From positions 1 to 6,995 of the forward strand of contig JAZSMJ010000005.1 of the NCBI GenBank assembly GCA_045535815.1: a DNA stretch of 6,995 bases, given 5' to 3'. The DNA comes from JAZSMJ01 sp045535815. GTDB lineage: Bacteria; Bacillota; Clostridia; Oscillospirales; CAG-272. Below are positions 1-5,606 of this stretch, piece by piece (positions within the stretch are counted from its first letter, which is position 1; each line of letters starts with the position of its first letter). Below the pieces are notes generated by a model. The model had not been told where the DNA came from, did no database searches, and saw only the letters and a list, made by a program, of their open reading frames with translations. The position numbers and the translations under genes were made by a program.

Positions 1-15
1 AGTGCTTTTTTCAAC

Positions 16-148
16 GAAGCGTTCCCTTGGGGGAACACTAAGCGTGCTACGCACATGAAGACGCTTCGCTAGTGAAGCGTGCCTTCGGCACATTAAGGAA
101 CGCTTCACGCAAGCCAAGGCTTGCGCTTCACGTCGGCGAAAGCCGATG
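16..148. repeat. Cluster of short inverted repeats (hairpin-rich intergenic element)
   Basis: Six small perfect or near-perfect hairpins lie almost end to end: 21-26/31-36 (6 bp), 44-47/51-54 (4 bp), 61-67/74-80 (7 bp), 79-83/87-91 (5 bp), 109-115/118-124 (7 bp) and 131-137/142-148 (7 bp with one G-T pair, closed by a GAAA loop). Longer alternative pairings also exist: 16-25 with 97-106 (10 bp, perfect) and 72-80 with 100-108 (9 bp, perfect). The 9-mer CGCTTCACG occurs twice, at 101-109 and 124-132. Nothing here looks protein-coding. It resembles the dispersed hairpin repeats found between genes in many Clostridia, but I cannot name the family or show that it recurs in the genome. It may begin left of the window. 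The pairing is directly visible; any function is unknown. Confidence 0.6.
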
Positions 149-184
149 CTTCATTTTATATAATGGCTATACATCATACTATAT

Positions 185-217
185 CAACCGCAGGATTTTT
201 TGCTTGCGGTTGTTTTT
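185..217 (+). terminator. Rho-independent terminator
   Basis: An 8-bp perfect stem, CAACCGCA (185-192) with TGCGGTTG (205-212), is followed at once by five T (213-217), and more T-rich sequence follows. The U-tract lies on the right, so it acts on + strand transcripts entering from the left, presumably from a gene outside the window. It insulates the SOS-type operon that starts about 85 bases further on. Confidence 0.75.
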
Positions 218-298
218 GCTTTTTTATCATAATCTTCTTGCGTCACAACATTTTCCAAAAATATTTTTCAAAAAACTATAGCATTATCGTAAAATATG

Positions 299-307
299 TG
301 TTATAAT
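299..307 (+). promoter_or_regulatory. Extended -10 promoter of the polymerase/YolD operon
   Basis: A perfect TATAAT (302-307) is preceded by TG at 299-300, one base upstream, giving the extended -10 form TGnTATAAT. No good -35 hexamer is found at 16-18 bp spacing (best is a 3/6 match near 278-283), which suits an extended -10 promoter. The expected transcription start, about 313-316, falls inside the LexA box, so bound repressor would block initiation. Confidence 0.7.
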
Positions 308-312
308 AAATC

Positions 313-326
313 CGAACAAATGTTTA
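313..326 (+). promoter_or_regulatory. Putative LexA (DinR) SOS box
   Basis: CGAACAAATGTTTA matches the Gram-positive LexA consensus CGAAC-RNRY-GTTYC at 13 of 14 positions; only the last base differs. It lies just downstream of the -10 element and ends at the ribosome site, a position typical of repressor blocking. The gene it controls is a translesion polymerase, a classic SOS target, which supports the call independently of the motif match. Confidence 0.75.
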
Positions 327-340
327 GGAGGTAACCAAGG

Positions 341-1846
341 ATGCGCGAAAAAGTGTACGCCGCTATAGATCTTAAGTCGTTCTACGCATCGGTAGAATGC
401 GTTGAGCGTGGACTTGACGCTTTGAGCACCAATCTTTTGGTCGCCGACGTTTCAAGAACCGAAAAGACCATATGCCTTGCGGTTTCACCCAGTCTTAAAA
501 GATACGGCATTCCCGGCCGTGCAAGACTGTTTGAGGCTAATCAGACCTTGAGACGTGTTAATGCTCAAAGACAGCGAATGGCGCCGGGGGCGAAATTTAC
601 GGGCTCGTCGTACAATGCAAACGAGCTCGACCGTGACCCTTCCCTTAAAATAGATTATATAGCCGCACCGCCCAAGATGGCTTTATATATGGAATACAGC
701 TCCCGCATCTATTCCATATATTTACGGCACGTAGCTCCCGAGGACATACATCCGTACAGCATTGACGAGGTTTTTATAGATCTCACGCCTCATCTGAAAA
801 GAACCGGTATGTCTGCACGTGAATTCACACGTATGCTGATACAGGAGGTTTTAAGAGAGACGGGGATTACCGCAACCGCAGGAATAGGTCCAAATCTCTA
901 TCTTTGTAAGGTTGCGATGGATATTACCGCAAAGCATATACCTCCCGATAGCGACGGAGTTCGCATTGCCGAGCTTGATGAGATGAGCTACCGCACTCAG
1001 CTTTGGGATCATAGACCTATCACAGACTTCTGGAGGGTCGGCAAAGGCACCGCAGACAGACTCGCAAACCATTACATCTACACCATGGGAGATATAGCAC
1101 GGTGCTCGGTTTACAACGAGCAGCTTTTGTACCGACTGTTCGGGATAAACGCCGAGCTTCTTATAGATCACGCATGGGGATGGGAGCCCTGCTCTATCTC
1201 GGATATACGAAGCTACAAGCCGTCAAGCAGAAGCATCAGCTCAGGACAGGTGCTTCAGGAGCCGTACGGATTTGAAAAGGCTAAGCTTATAGTTAAAGAG
1301 ATGGTAGACGCTCTCGTTCTCGATCTTGTCAGCAAGCACCTGGTCTGCGACCACGTGGTATTGCATATAGGCTACGACGTTGCAAATCTGAGCGATCCGC
1401 ACCGCATGAAAAGCTATACCGGGGATATAAAGACGGATCACTACGGCAGGCAGGTACCGAAGAGCGCACGTGGAACTGCAAATCTCGGAGGGCATACGTC
1501 GTCCGCTCGGATAATATCCGAAAAGGTGCTCGCCGTTTATGACAAGGAGGTCGGACGTGAGCTTCTGATCAGGCGGATAACCCTTGCGGCAGGCCATCTT
1601 ATACCCGAGGATTCCGTAAAGGATACCGCACGGTACGAGCAGATATCGCTGTTTACAGACGTAGCTGAGCTTGAGCGTCAGCAATCAGAGGAAAAAGCGG
1701 CTTTGCTAAAGGAAAAAAGGATGCAGACTGCGCTGATATCTATAAAATCACGCTTCGGCAAAAACGCCATCCTCAAGGGCAACAGCTTTCAGGAGGGTGC
1801 TACCGCAAGAGAAAGAAACGCTCAGATCGGCGGTCACAAGGCTTAG
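341..1846 (+). CDS. Y-family (UmuC/UvrX-like) translesion DNA polymerase
   Basis: This gene encodes an error-prone polymerase of 501 residues that copies past damaged template bases, acting at stalled replication forks in the cytoplasm. Visible landmarks: the first catalytic aspartate D10 in AAIDLKSFYASVE, with Y15 at the steric-gate position (Tyr as in UmuC, Phe in DinB); the SIDEVF motif at 140-145 carrying acidic residues D142 and E143; the conserved GIG turn at 181-183; a helix-hairpin-helix-like thumb near 230-255; and a little-finger region from about 295 to 420. QISLF at 434-438 fits the beta-clamp binding motif QxxLF. The tail ending RNAQIGGHKA is characteristic of the Gram-positive UvrX/YqjW branch. 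AGGAGG at 326-331 sits 9 bases before the ATG. The YolD-like gene follows 12 bases downstream in one operon, and the LexA box suggests SOS induction. All catalytic residues are present, so it looks functional. The family is certain; the exact subgroup name is less so. Confidence 0.95.
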   Translation: MREKVYAAIDLKSFYASVECVERGLDALSTNLLVADVSRTEKTICLAVSPSLKRYGIPGRARLFEANQTLRRVNAQRQRMAPGAKFTGSSYNANELDRDPSLKIDYIAAPPKMALYMEYSSRIYSIYLRHVAPEDIHPYSIDEVFIDLTPHLKRTGMSAREFTRMLIQEVLRETGITATAGIGPNLYLCKVAMDITAKHIPPDSDGVRIAELDEMSYRTQLWDHRPITDFWRVGKGTADRLANHYIYTMGDIARCSVYNEQLLYRLFGINAELLIDHAWGWEPCSISDIRSYKPSSRSISSGQVLQEPYGFEKAKLIVKEMVDALVLDLVSKHLVCDHVVLHIGYDVANLSDPHRMKSYTGDIKTDHYGRQVPKSARGTANLGGHTSSARIISEKVLAVYDKEVGRELLIRRITLAAGHLIPEDSVKDTARYEQISLFTDVAELERQQSEEKAALLKEKRMQTALISIKSRFGKNAILKGNSFQEGATARERNAQIGGHKA

Positions 1847-1858
1847 AAGGAGTAAAAA

Positions 1859-2293
1859 ATGATACCAAATTCAAACAAATACGCTGATATAATCACCCTT
1901 CCTCACCAAACGTCCGCATCTCGCAAGCGGATGAGCATGATGGACCGTGCGGCACAATTTGCCCCGTTTGCCGCCCTCACGGGATACGAGGCATCGCTTG
2001 CAGAAACGGCAAGATTGACAAACGGACGCATTGAGCTTGACGAGAGCGAGGAAGAAATGATAGACCGAAAATTGAGGGCAATAAGATACCTTGGCGAGAG
2101 TGCAAAGGAGCTTAGTATAACATATTTCGTGGCCGACGAAAGAAAAAGTGGCGGAAAATATATAGCGGAAGCCGTTTCCATAAAACAGATAAACGATTAC
2201 GAGCGCACCCTCTTAACGCAGAATGGAAAAATCATTCCTATAAACGATATCCTCGATATCGAATGCGATGAATTGAAAAAATACGGACTGTAG
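1859..2293 (+). CDS. YolD-like protein, partner of the Y-family polymerase
   Basis: This is a 144-residue cytoplasmic protein without signal peptide or membrane segment. The signature RMSMMDRAAQFAPFAALTGY at 24-43 identifies the YolD-like family as found in Clostridia. A mixed middle section follows (about 60-85, rich in Glu and Arg), then a beta-rich C-terminal part with YFVADERKSGGKY at 89-101 and GKIIPINDILDIE at 123-135. YolD genes are habitually found directly downstream of UvrX/YqjW-type polymerases, and a UmuD-like accessory role has been proposed for them; the biochemical function is not firmly established. AAGGAG (1847-1852) begins right after the polymerase stop codon and sits 6 bases before the ATG, so the two genes share a transcript and the same SOS control. 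No hairpin terminator follows, so some read-through into the glycosidase gene is possible. Confidence 0.88.
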   Translation: MIPNSNKYADIITLPHQTSASRKRMSMMDRAAQFAPFAALTGYEASLAETARLTNGRIELDESEEEMIDRKLRAIRYLGESAKELSITYFVADERKSGGKYIAEAVSIKQINDYERTLLTQNGKIIPINDILDIECDELKKYGL

Positions 2294-2310
2294 AAAAATT
2301 TGCCATCATA

Positions 2311-2352
2311 TGATAAAAAAACAGAACTTTTTGATAAAAAAATAAACTTTTT
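2311..2352. repeat. Near-identical 20/21-bp AT-rich tandem repeat upstream of the glycosidase gene
   Basis: Two adjacent copies share TGATAAAAAAA (2311-2321 and 2332-2342) and AACTTTTTG (2325-2333 and 2345-2353), differing only in a short central segment. The spacing of 20-21 bp is about two helical turns, so both copies face the same side of the DNA. They lie roughly 30-70 bases upstream of the perfect TATAAT of the next gene, where an activator site, an UP-like element or intrinsic bending by phased A-tracts would be placed. The repeat is directly visible; the regulatory role is inference. Confidence 0.5.
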
Positions 2353-2385
2353 GCTAAATACAATTATTATATTATATAGTATAAT
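2351..2385 (+). promoter_or_regulatory. Putative promoter of the GH1/sulfatase operon
   Basis: A perfect TATAAT at 2380-2385 lies 43 bases before the glycosidase ATG. Its -35 is poor: AATACA at 2357-2362 with 17-bp spacing matches only 3 of 6. An alternative pair is TTGCTA (2351-2356) with TATATA (2373-2378) at 16-bp spacing. A weak -35 next to repeats upstream would fit an activator-dependent promoter. Confidence 0.5.
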
Positions 2386-2414
2386 GAAAATAGAAGTTTA
2401 TTTTTATTTAAAAC

Positions 2415-2421
2415 AAGGGGG
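2415..2421 (+). promoter_or_regulatory. Ribosome binding site that fixes the GH1 start
   Basis: AAGGGGG lies 7 bases before the ATG at 2429. The reading frame stays open upstream to an ATG at 2300, but those 43 codons have no ribosome site, are AT-rich (Lys, Ile, Tyr, Phe), and span the promoter region. The GH1 fold begins right after Met 2429, so 2429 is the real start. Confidence 0.85.
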
Positions 2422-2428
2422 ACAAACA

Positions 2429-3781
2429 ATGGATAAATTTAATAAAGATACCTTTATGTGGGGCGTTGACGACAGCGCATTCCAGGTTGAAGGAGCATGG
2501 AATGAGGACGGCAAGGGCGAGAGCATCTGGGATCGCTTCTGCCACGATAAAAGAGGCAAGGTCTACAAGGATCAGAACGCTGACGTTGCCTGCGATCAGT
2601 ATCACCGCTACAAAGAAGATATGAAGATGATGGGCGAGTTCGGCATTCAGGCGCATCGCTTCTCAGTATCATGGCCCAGAGTTATTCCTGCCGGAATAGG
2701 CGAAGTAAATCCCAAGGGTATTCAGTACTATCACAATCTCATTGACGAGATGATCAAAAACGGCATTGAGCCGGTGCTCACAATGTATCACTGGGACTAT
2801 CCGCAGGAGCTTATGTATAAGGGCGGATGGGCAAACGAGGAATCTGTTGACTGGTGGATGGAATACGCTGAGGTTCTCTTCCGTGAATTCGCTCCCAAGG
2901 TAAAATACTGGATCACATATAACGAGCCCTACGTTTTCGCTATAGGCGGTTATGCTCACGGTCATTTCCCGCCCTGCATCCGTGACTACAAGACGGCTCT
3001 CCGTGCAGGTCACCACGCAATGCGTGCTCACTTCAAGTCGATAGAGCTTCTCCACAAGATAAGACCCGACGCTAAGATGGGTATGGCTCTTGATATGGTG
3101 CCGAGAGTTCCCGCAACGGATAAGCCTGAGGATATTGCTATAGTTCCGCTTGCAAACGAGACCGCATTCTATTGGTTCTACAACCTTATGGCAACCGGTG
3201 AATATCCTTCTCTCGCAGTTGCAGAATACGAAAAGAGAGGCCTTATGCCCGAGGTTACAGATGAGGACAGAAAGCTCTTCCACGATAACCCCAACGACTT
3301 CATCGGAATCAACTACTACTCCACGTGTGCTATCAGATACTGCGAGGACGACGGAATGGACGGATTCCATTACGCTCCCGTTGGCCGTCCGCAGATCATA
3401 AACGGATACACCGAGATCGATCCCGAGGGCCTTCGCAACATCATTCGCAAGGCTCACGTTGATACCAAGGGACAGATCCCGATAATGGTCACCGAAAACG
3501 GATTCGGAAGCAAGACCGAGGAAAATCTCGACGAAAACGGCGAAATGCACGATACAGAGCGTATCGAATACATACAGAAGCACGTTGACGTCGTTCGTGA
3601 CTGCCGTGCTGAAGGTATAGACGTCAGAGGCTACTTCGTATGGAGCTTTACCGATATATTCGAGTGGTCCTGCGGAACTGAAAACCGTTACGGTCTTATC
3701 CACGTAAACTACGACACGCAGAAGCGTACACCCAAGGACAGCGCATACTTCTACAAAAAGCTTATTGAAGAAGGCATCTGA
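2429..3781 (+). CDS. Glycoside hydrolase family 1 beta-glycosidase (beta-glucosidase-like)
   Basis: This retaining enzyme of 450 residues, normal for GH1, removes a terminal beta-linked sugar. It has no signal peptide, so it should be cytoplasmic. The (beta/alpha)8 landmarks appear in order: WGVDDSAFQVEGAW at 11-24 with subsite residue Q19; HWDYPQ at 121-126; TYNEP at 163-167 with acid/base E166; FIGINYYS at 291-298; ITENG-type MVTENG at 353-358 with nucleophile E356; and WSFTDIFEW at 405-413 with E412 and W413. The retained FEW, and the absence of the Ser...Lys-x-Tyr phosphate-binding pattern of 6-phospho-beta-glucosidases, argue for unphosphorylated glycosides and against a PTS pathway. The exact sugar cannot be read from sequence. 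Two usually conserved spots differ: Asp-Asp at 14-15, where Ala/Ser-Thr is usual, and Ile410, where Asn is usual. The sulfatase gene starts 5 bases after the stop, so the two are co-transcribed and probably translationally coupled. Confidence 0.93.
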   Translation: MDKFNKDTFMWGVDDSAFQVEGAWNEDGKGESIWDRFCHDKRGKVYKDQNADVACDQYHRYKEDMKMMGEFGIQAHRFSVSWPRVIPAGIGEVNPKGIQYYHNLIDEMIKNGIEPVLTMYHWDYPQELMYKGGWANEESVDWWMEYAEVLFREFAPKVKYWITYNEPYVFAIGGYAHGHFPPCIRDYKTALRAGHHAMRAHFKSIELLHKIRPDAKMGMALDMVPRVPATDKPEDIAIVPLANETAFYWFYNLMATGEYPSLAVAEYEKRGLMPEVTDEDRKLFHDNPNDFIGINYYSTCAIRYCEDDGMDGFHYAPVGRPQIINGYTEIDPEGLRNIIRKAHVDTKGQIPIMVTENGFGSKTEENLDENGEMHDTERIEYIQKHVDVVRDCRAEGIDVRGYFVWSFTDIFEWSCGTENRYGLIHVNYDTQKRTPKDSAYFYKKLIEEGI

Positions 3782-3786
3782 TTAAA

Positions 3787-5508
3787 ATGAACAAAAAGCC
3801 AAACGTCATTCTTATACTGACCGATGACCAGGGATTTGGCGATCTGTCAATTCACGGAAACGGTATAGTTGAGACACCTAATATAGACAGACTTGCAAAC
3901 GAAGGCATCCGCCTTGACAATTATTTTGCAACTCCGCTCTGCGCTCCGACAAGAGCCGGTCTTCTTACAGGAAGATATCACCCGAGAACGGGAGTTACAA
4001 CGGTAACTGCAGGATATGACGTTCTTTCACCAAACGAGCAAACGCTCGGAGATATGTTCAAGAGTGGGGGATACCGCACAGGTATCTTCGGAAAATGGCA
4101 TAGCGGATGGTCGTATCCCTCTATTCCTCAGGGAAAGGGATTTGACGAATTCGTAGGCTTCAGAGGCGGTCATCATTACGATTACTTTGACTCCATGCTC
4201 GATACCTCAAGCGGTACTGTCAAGGCAAGCGGTTTTATAACCGACGTTCTGACCGACCACGCACTTGATTTCATATCAAGGCACAAGGATCAGCCGTTCT
4301 TCTGCTACATTCCCTACAATGCGATACATACGCCTGTGCAATGCCCAAACGACCTTTACGATAAATACATAGAAAAGGTAGGCAACCCCGCAATTGCAGG
4401 GCTTTACGCTATGAGTGAAAACGTTGACCAAAACGTAGGAAGAATAATGTCAGCGCTTGACGAATACGGCATATCCGATGACACAGTGGTCATATATATG
4501 ACCGATAACGGTCCTGCATTTGTCGGCGGTCCGAGATATAACGCTCAGATGGTTGGAAGCAAGGGCATGGTGCACGAGGGTGGAGTCAGAGTTCCCTGCT
4601 TTATCCGCTATCCGAGAAAGATAAAGCCAAAAAGCGTGAGCAGAGAGCTGTGTGCTTATATTGATATACTGCCTACGTTAAGATCGCTTTGCGGTATAGA
4701 TTTTGAATCCGATCTTCCGCTTGACGGTATTGACATATCCGACGTTTTAACAGACGGCAAATGCGTTCCCGACGATCGTGAGGTATTTATTCATACCATG
4801 TACGTTGAGCACGTTGATCCCGTATCGCACAATATGACCATCAATCAGTATCCAGGCGGTGTGCGTACTAAGGATTGGAAGTATCTGAGCGACAGAAACG
4901 GCGTTGAGGAGCTGTATTATCTCCCAAACGATAATATCGAAGATGAGGATCTGATAAACAGCGAGTGCGAAAAGGCAAGTGAGCTTAAAGAAAGATACAA
5001 CGGCTGGCTTGACAGTATAGCTGCTGACAGAATAATCAATCGCACCGATCTTTTATGCGGATATTCGGAGCACCCGAAGACCGAGATACCTGCACAGTAT
5101 GCAATGTATCACGGAGATCTGCATTTTTGCGGAAAGGGCTTTGAATACGACTATCTTCTCGGCTTTGCCTCCGAAAAAGACTATATGAGCTATGAGATAA
5201 GCTTTGTTGAGAGCGGAAGCTATGACTTCTCGGTTCTTTACAACTGCAGCAAAGCTCCACGTCCGCTGACGCTCGAGCTTGACGGACAAATTATATCCGC
5301 AACCCTTCCACCCTTTAATGCCAAACCGTATCCGCTTGATACCTACAGAGTTGAAAAGCCACAGGAAGAGCCAACCTATAAGGATTGGAATGAGGGGCAT
5401 ATCGGCTCTCTTAAGGTAGAAAAGGGACTTCATACCGTCCGTATCTTCTCGGAAGGAAACGAAGACTCCGGATATGAAATTCAGCGACTTATAATAAGAT
5501 ACAATTAA
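3787..5508 (+). CDS. Cys-type (S1 family) sulfatase with C-terminal beta-rich module
   Basis: This gene encodes an arylsulfatase-superfamily hydrolase of 573 residues that releases sulfate from sulfate esters, here probably on a sugar. The alkaline-phosphatase-like fold begins at residue 5 with NVILILTDDQGFGD, giving metal ligands D13 and D14. The maturation motif CAPTR (52-56) and LTGR (60-63) mark C52 as the residue converted to formylglycine. Other active-site landmarks are GKWH at 102-105 (K103, H105), H181 in AIHTP, TDNG at 239-242 (D240, N241 as metal ligands) and K259 in GSKG. The core ends near 415. Residues 430-573 form an extra beta-rich segment that resembles a carbohydrate-binding beta-sandwich. 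There is no signal peptide, so the protein should be cytoplasmic. Translation probably uses AAGG at 3771-3774 within the end of the GH1 gene. A Cys-type sulfatase needs a formylglycine maturase, supplied by the next gene. The substrate is unknown. Confidence 0.93.
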   Translation: MNKKPNVILILTDDQGFGDLSIHGNGIVETPNIDRLANEGIRLDNYFATPLCAPTRAGLLTGRYHPRTGVTTVTAGYDVLSPNEQTLGDMFKSGGYRTGIFGKWHSGWSYPSIPQGKGFDEFVGFRGGHHYDYFDSMLDTSSGTVKASGFITDVLTDHALDFISRHKDQPFFCYIPYNAIHTPVQCPNDLYDKYIEKVGNPAIAGLYAMSENVDQNVGRIMSALDEYGISDDTVVIYMTDNGPAFVGGPRYNAQMVGSKGMVHEGGVRVPCFIRYPRKIKPKSVSRELCAYIDILPTLRSLCGIDFESDLPLDGIDISDVLTDGKCVPDDREVFIHTMYVEHVDPVSHNMTINQYPGGVRTKDWKYLSDRNGVEELYYLPNDNIEDEDLINSECEKASELKERYNGWLDSIAADRIINRTDLLCGYSEHPKTEIPAQYAMYHGDLHFCGKGFEYDYLLGFASEKDYMSYEISFVESGSYDFSVLYNCSKAPRPLTLELDGQIISATLPPFNAKPYPLDTYRVEKPQEEPTYKDWNEGHIGSLKVEKGLHTVRIFSEGNEDSGYEIQRLIIRYN

Positions 5509-5513
5509 AAAAT

Positions 5514-5550
5514 AAAAGTGCATCTGCGTAAAACGCTGATGCACTTTTTT
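5514..5550. terminator. Strong terminator after the sulfatase gene
   Basis: GTGCATC (5518-5524) pairs with GATGCAC (5538-5544) and GCGT (5526-5529) with ACGC (5533-5536), leaving one T-T mismatch and a three-A loop. Six T follow (5545-5550) and four A precede (5514-5517), so it could act in both directions. It begins 5 bases after the sulfatase stop and ends the GH1/sulfatase transcript, separating it from the maturase. Confidence 0.88.
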
Positions 5551-5551
5551 A

Positions 5552-5580
5552 TTGCAATAGCTTTTCCAATATGATAAAAT
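5552..5580 (+). promoter_or_regulatory. Promoter of the sulfatase-maturase gene
   Basis: TTGCAA (5552-5557, 4/6) and TAAAAT (5575-5580, 5/6) are separated by exactly 17 bp. TG at 5572-5573 adds the extended -10 form. It lies just after the sulfatase terminator and 26 bases before the maturase ATG, so the maturase has its own promoter. TATAAT at 5584-5589 is an alternative -10 but has a poorer -35. Confidence 0.65.
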
Positions 5581-5591
5581 ACATATAATAC

Positions 5592-5600
5592 AGGGGGGAG
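5592..5600 (+). promoter_or_regulatory. Ribosome binding site deciding the maturase start
   Basis: AGGGGGGAG abuts an ATG at 5601 and lies 6 bases before the in-frame ATG at 5607. Only the second has normal spacing, so 5607 is preferred; choosing 5601 would add just Met-Pro. Confidence 0.7.
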
Positions 5601-5606
5601 ATGCCA

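Larger units (their letters stand above)
1..340. other. Intergenic region left of the polymerase gene
   Basis: This stretch has no supportable gene. The short open frames in it (about 60-70 codons) run through the hairpin cluster and the terminator, lack ribosome sites, and have compositions dominated by the repeats. At the extreme left, AGTGC followed by six T (2-10) could be the right arm and U-tract of a terminator whose left arm lies outside the window, but this cannot be tested here. The region then contains the hairpin cluster, a rho-independent terminator at 185-217, about 80 bases of very AT-rich sequence, and the polymerase promoter with its LexA box. Confidence 0.6.

Noticed and set aside
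16..148. CRISPR array or tRNA in the hairpin cluster
   Set aside because: No regularly spaced identical repeats with unique spacers, and no cloverleaf with a T-loop (GTTCRA) or CCA-type acceptor pairing.
72..306. Two overlapping short open frames (69 and 61 codons) on the + strand
   Set aside because: They run through the hairpin cluster and terminator, have no ribosome binding site, and read as low-complexity Phe/Ile/Leu-rich tails from AT-rich DNA.
2300..2428. N-terminal extension of the GH1 protein starting at ATG 2300
   Set aside because: No ribosome site, AT-rich composition, overlap with the promoter and repeats, and a strong ribosome site before ATG 2429 where the GH1 fold begins.
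2669..3703. Long open frame (344 codons) on the - strand opposite the GH1 gene
   Set aside because: It is a shadow of the GH1 coding frame: no recognisable motifs, no ribosome site, and the + strand gene has all family residues.
2429..3781. 6-phospho-beta-glucosidase of a PTS operon
   Set aside because: FEW at 411-413 is retained and the phosphate-binding Ser...Lys-x-Tyr pattern is absent; no PTS or antiterminator gene is in the window.
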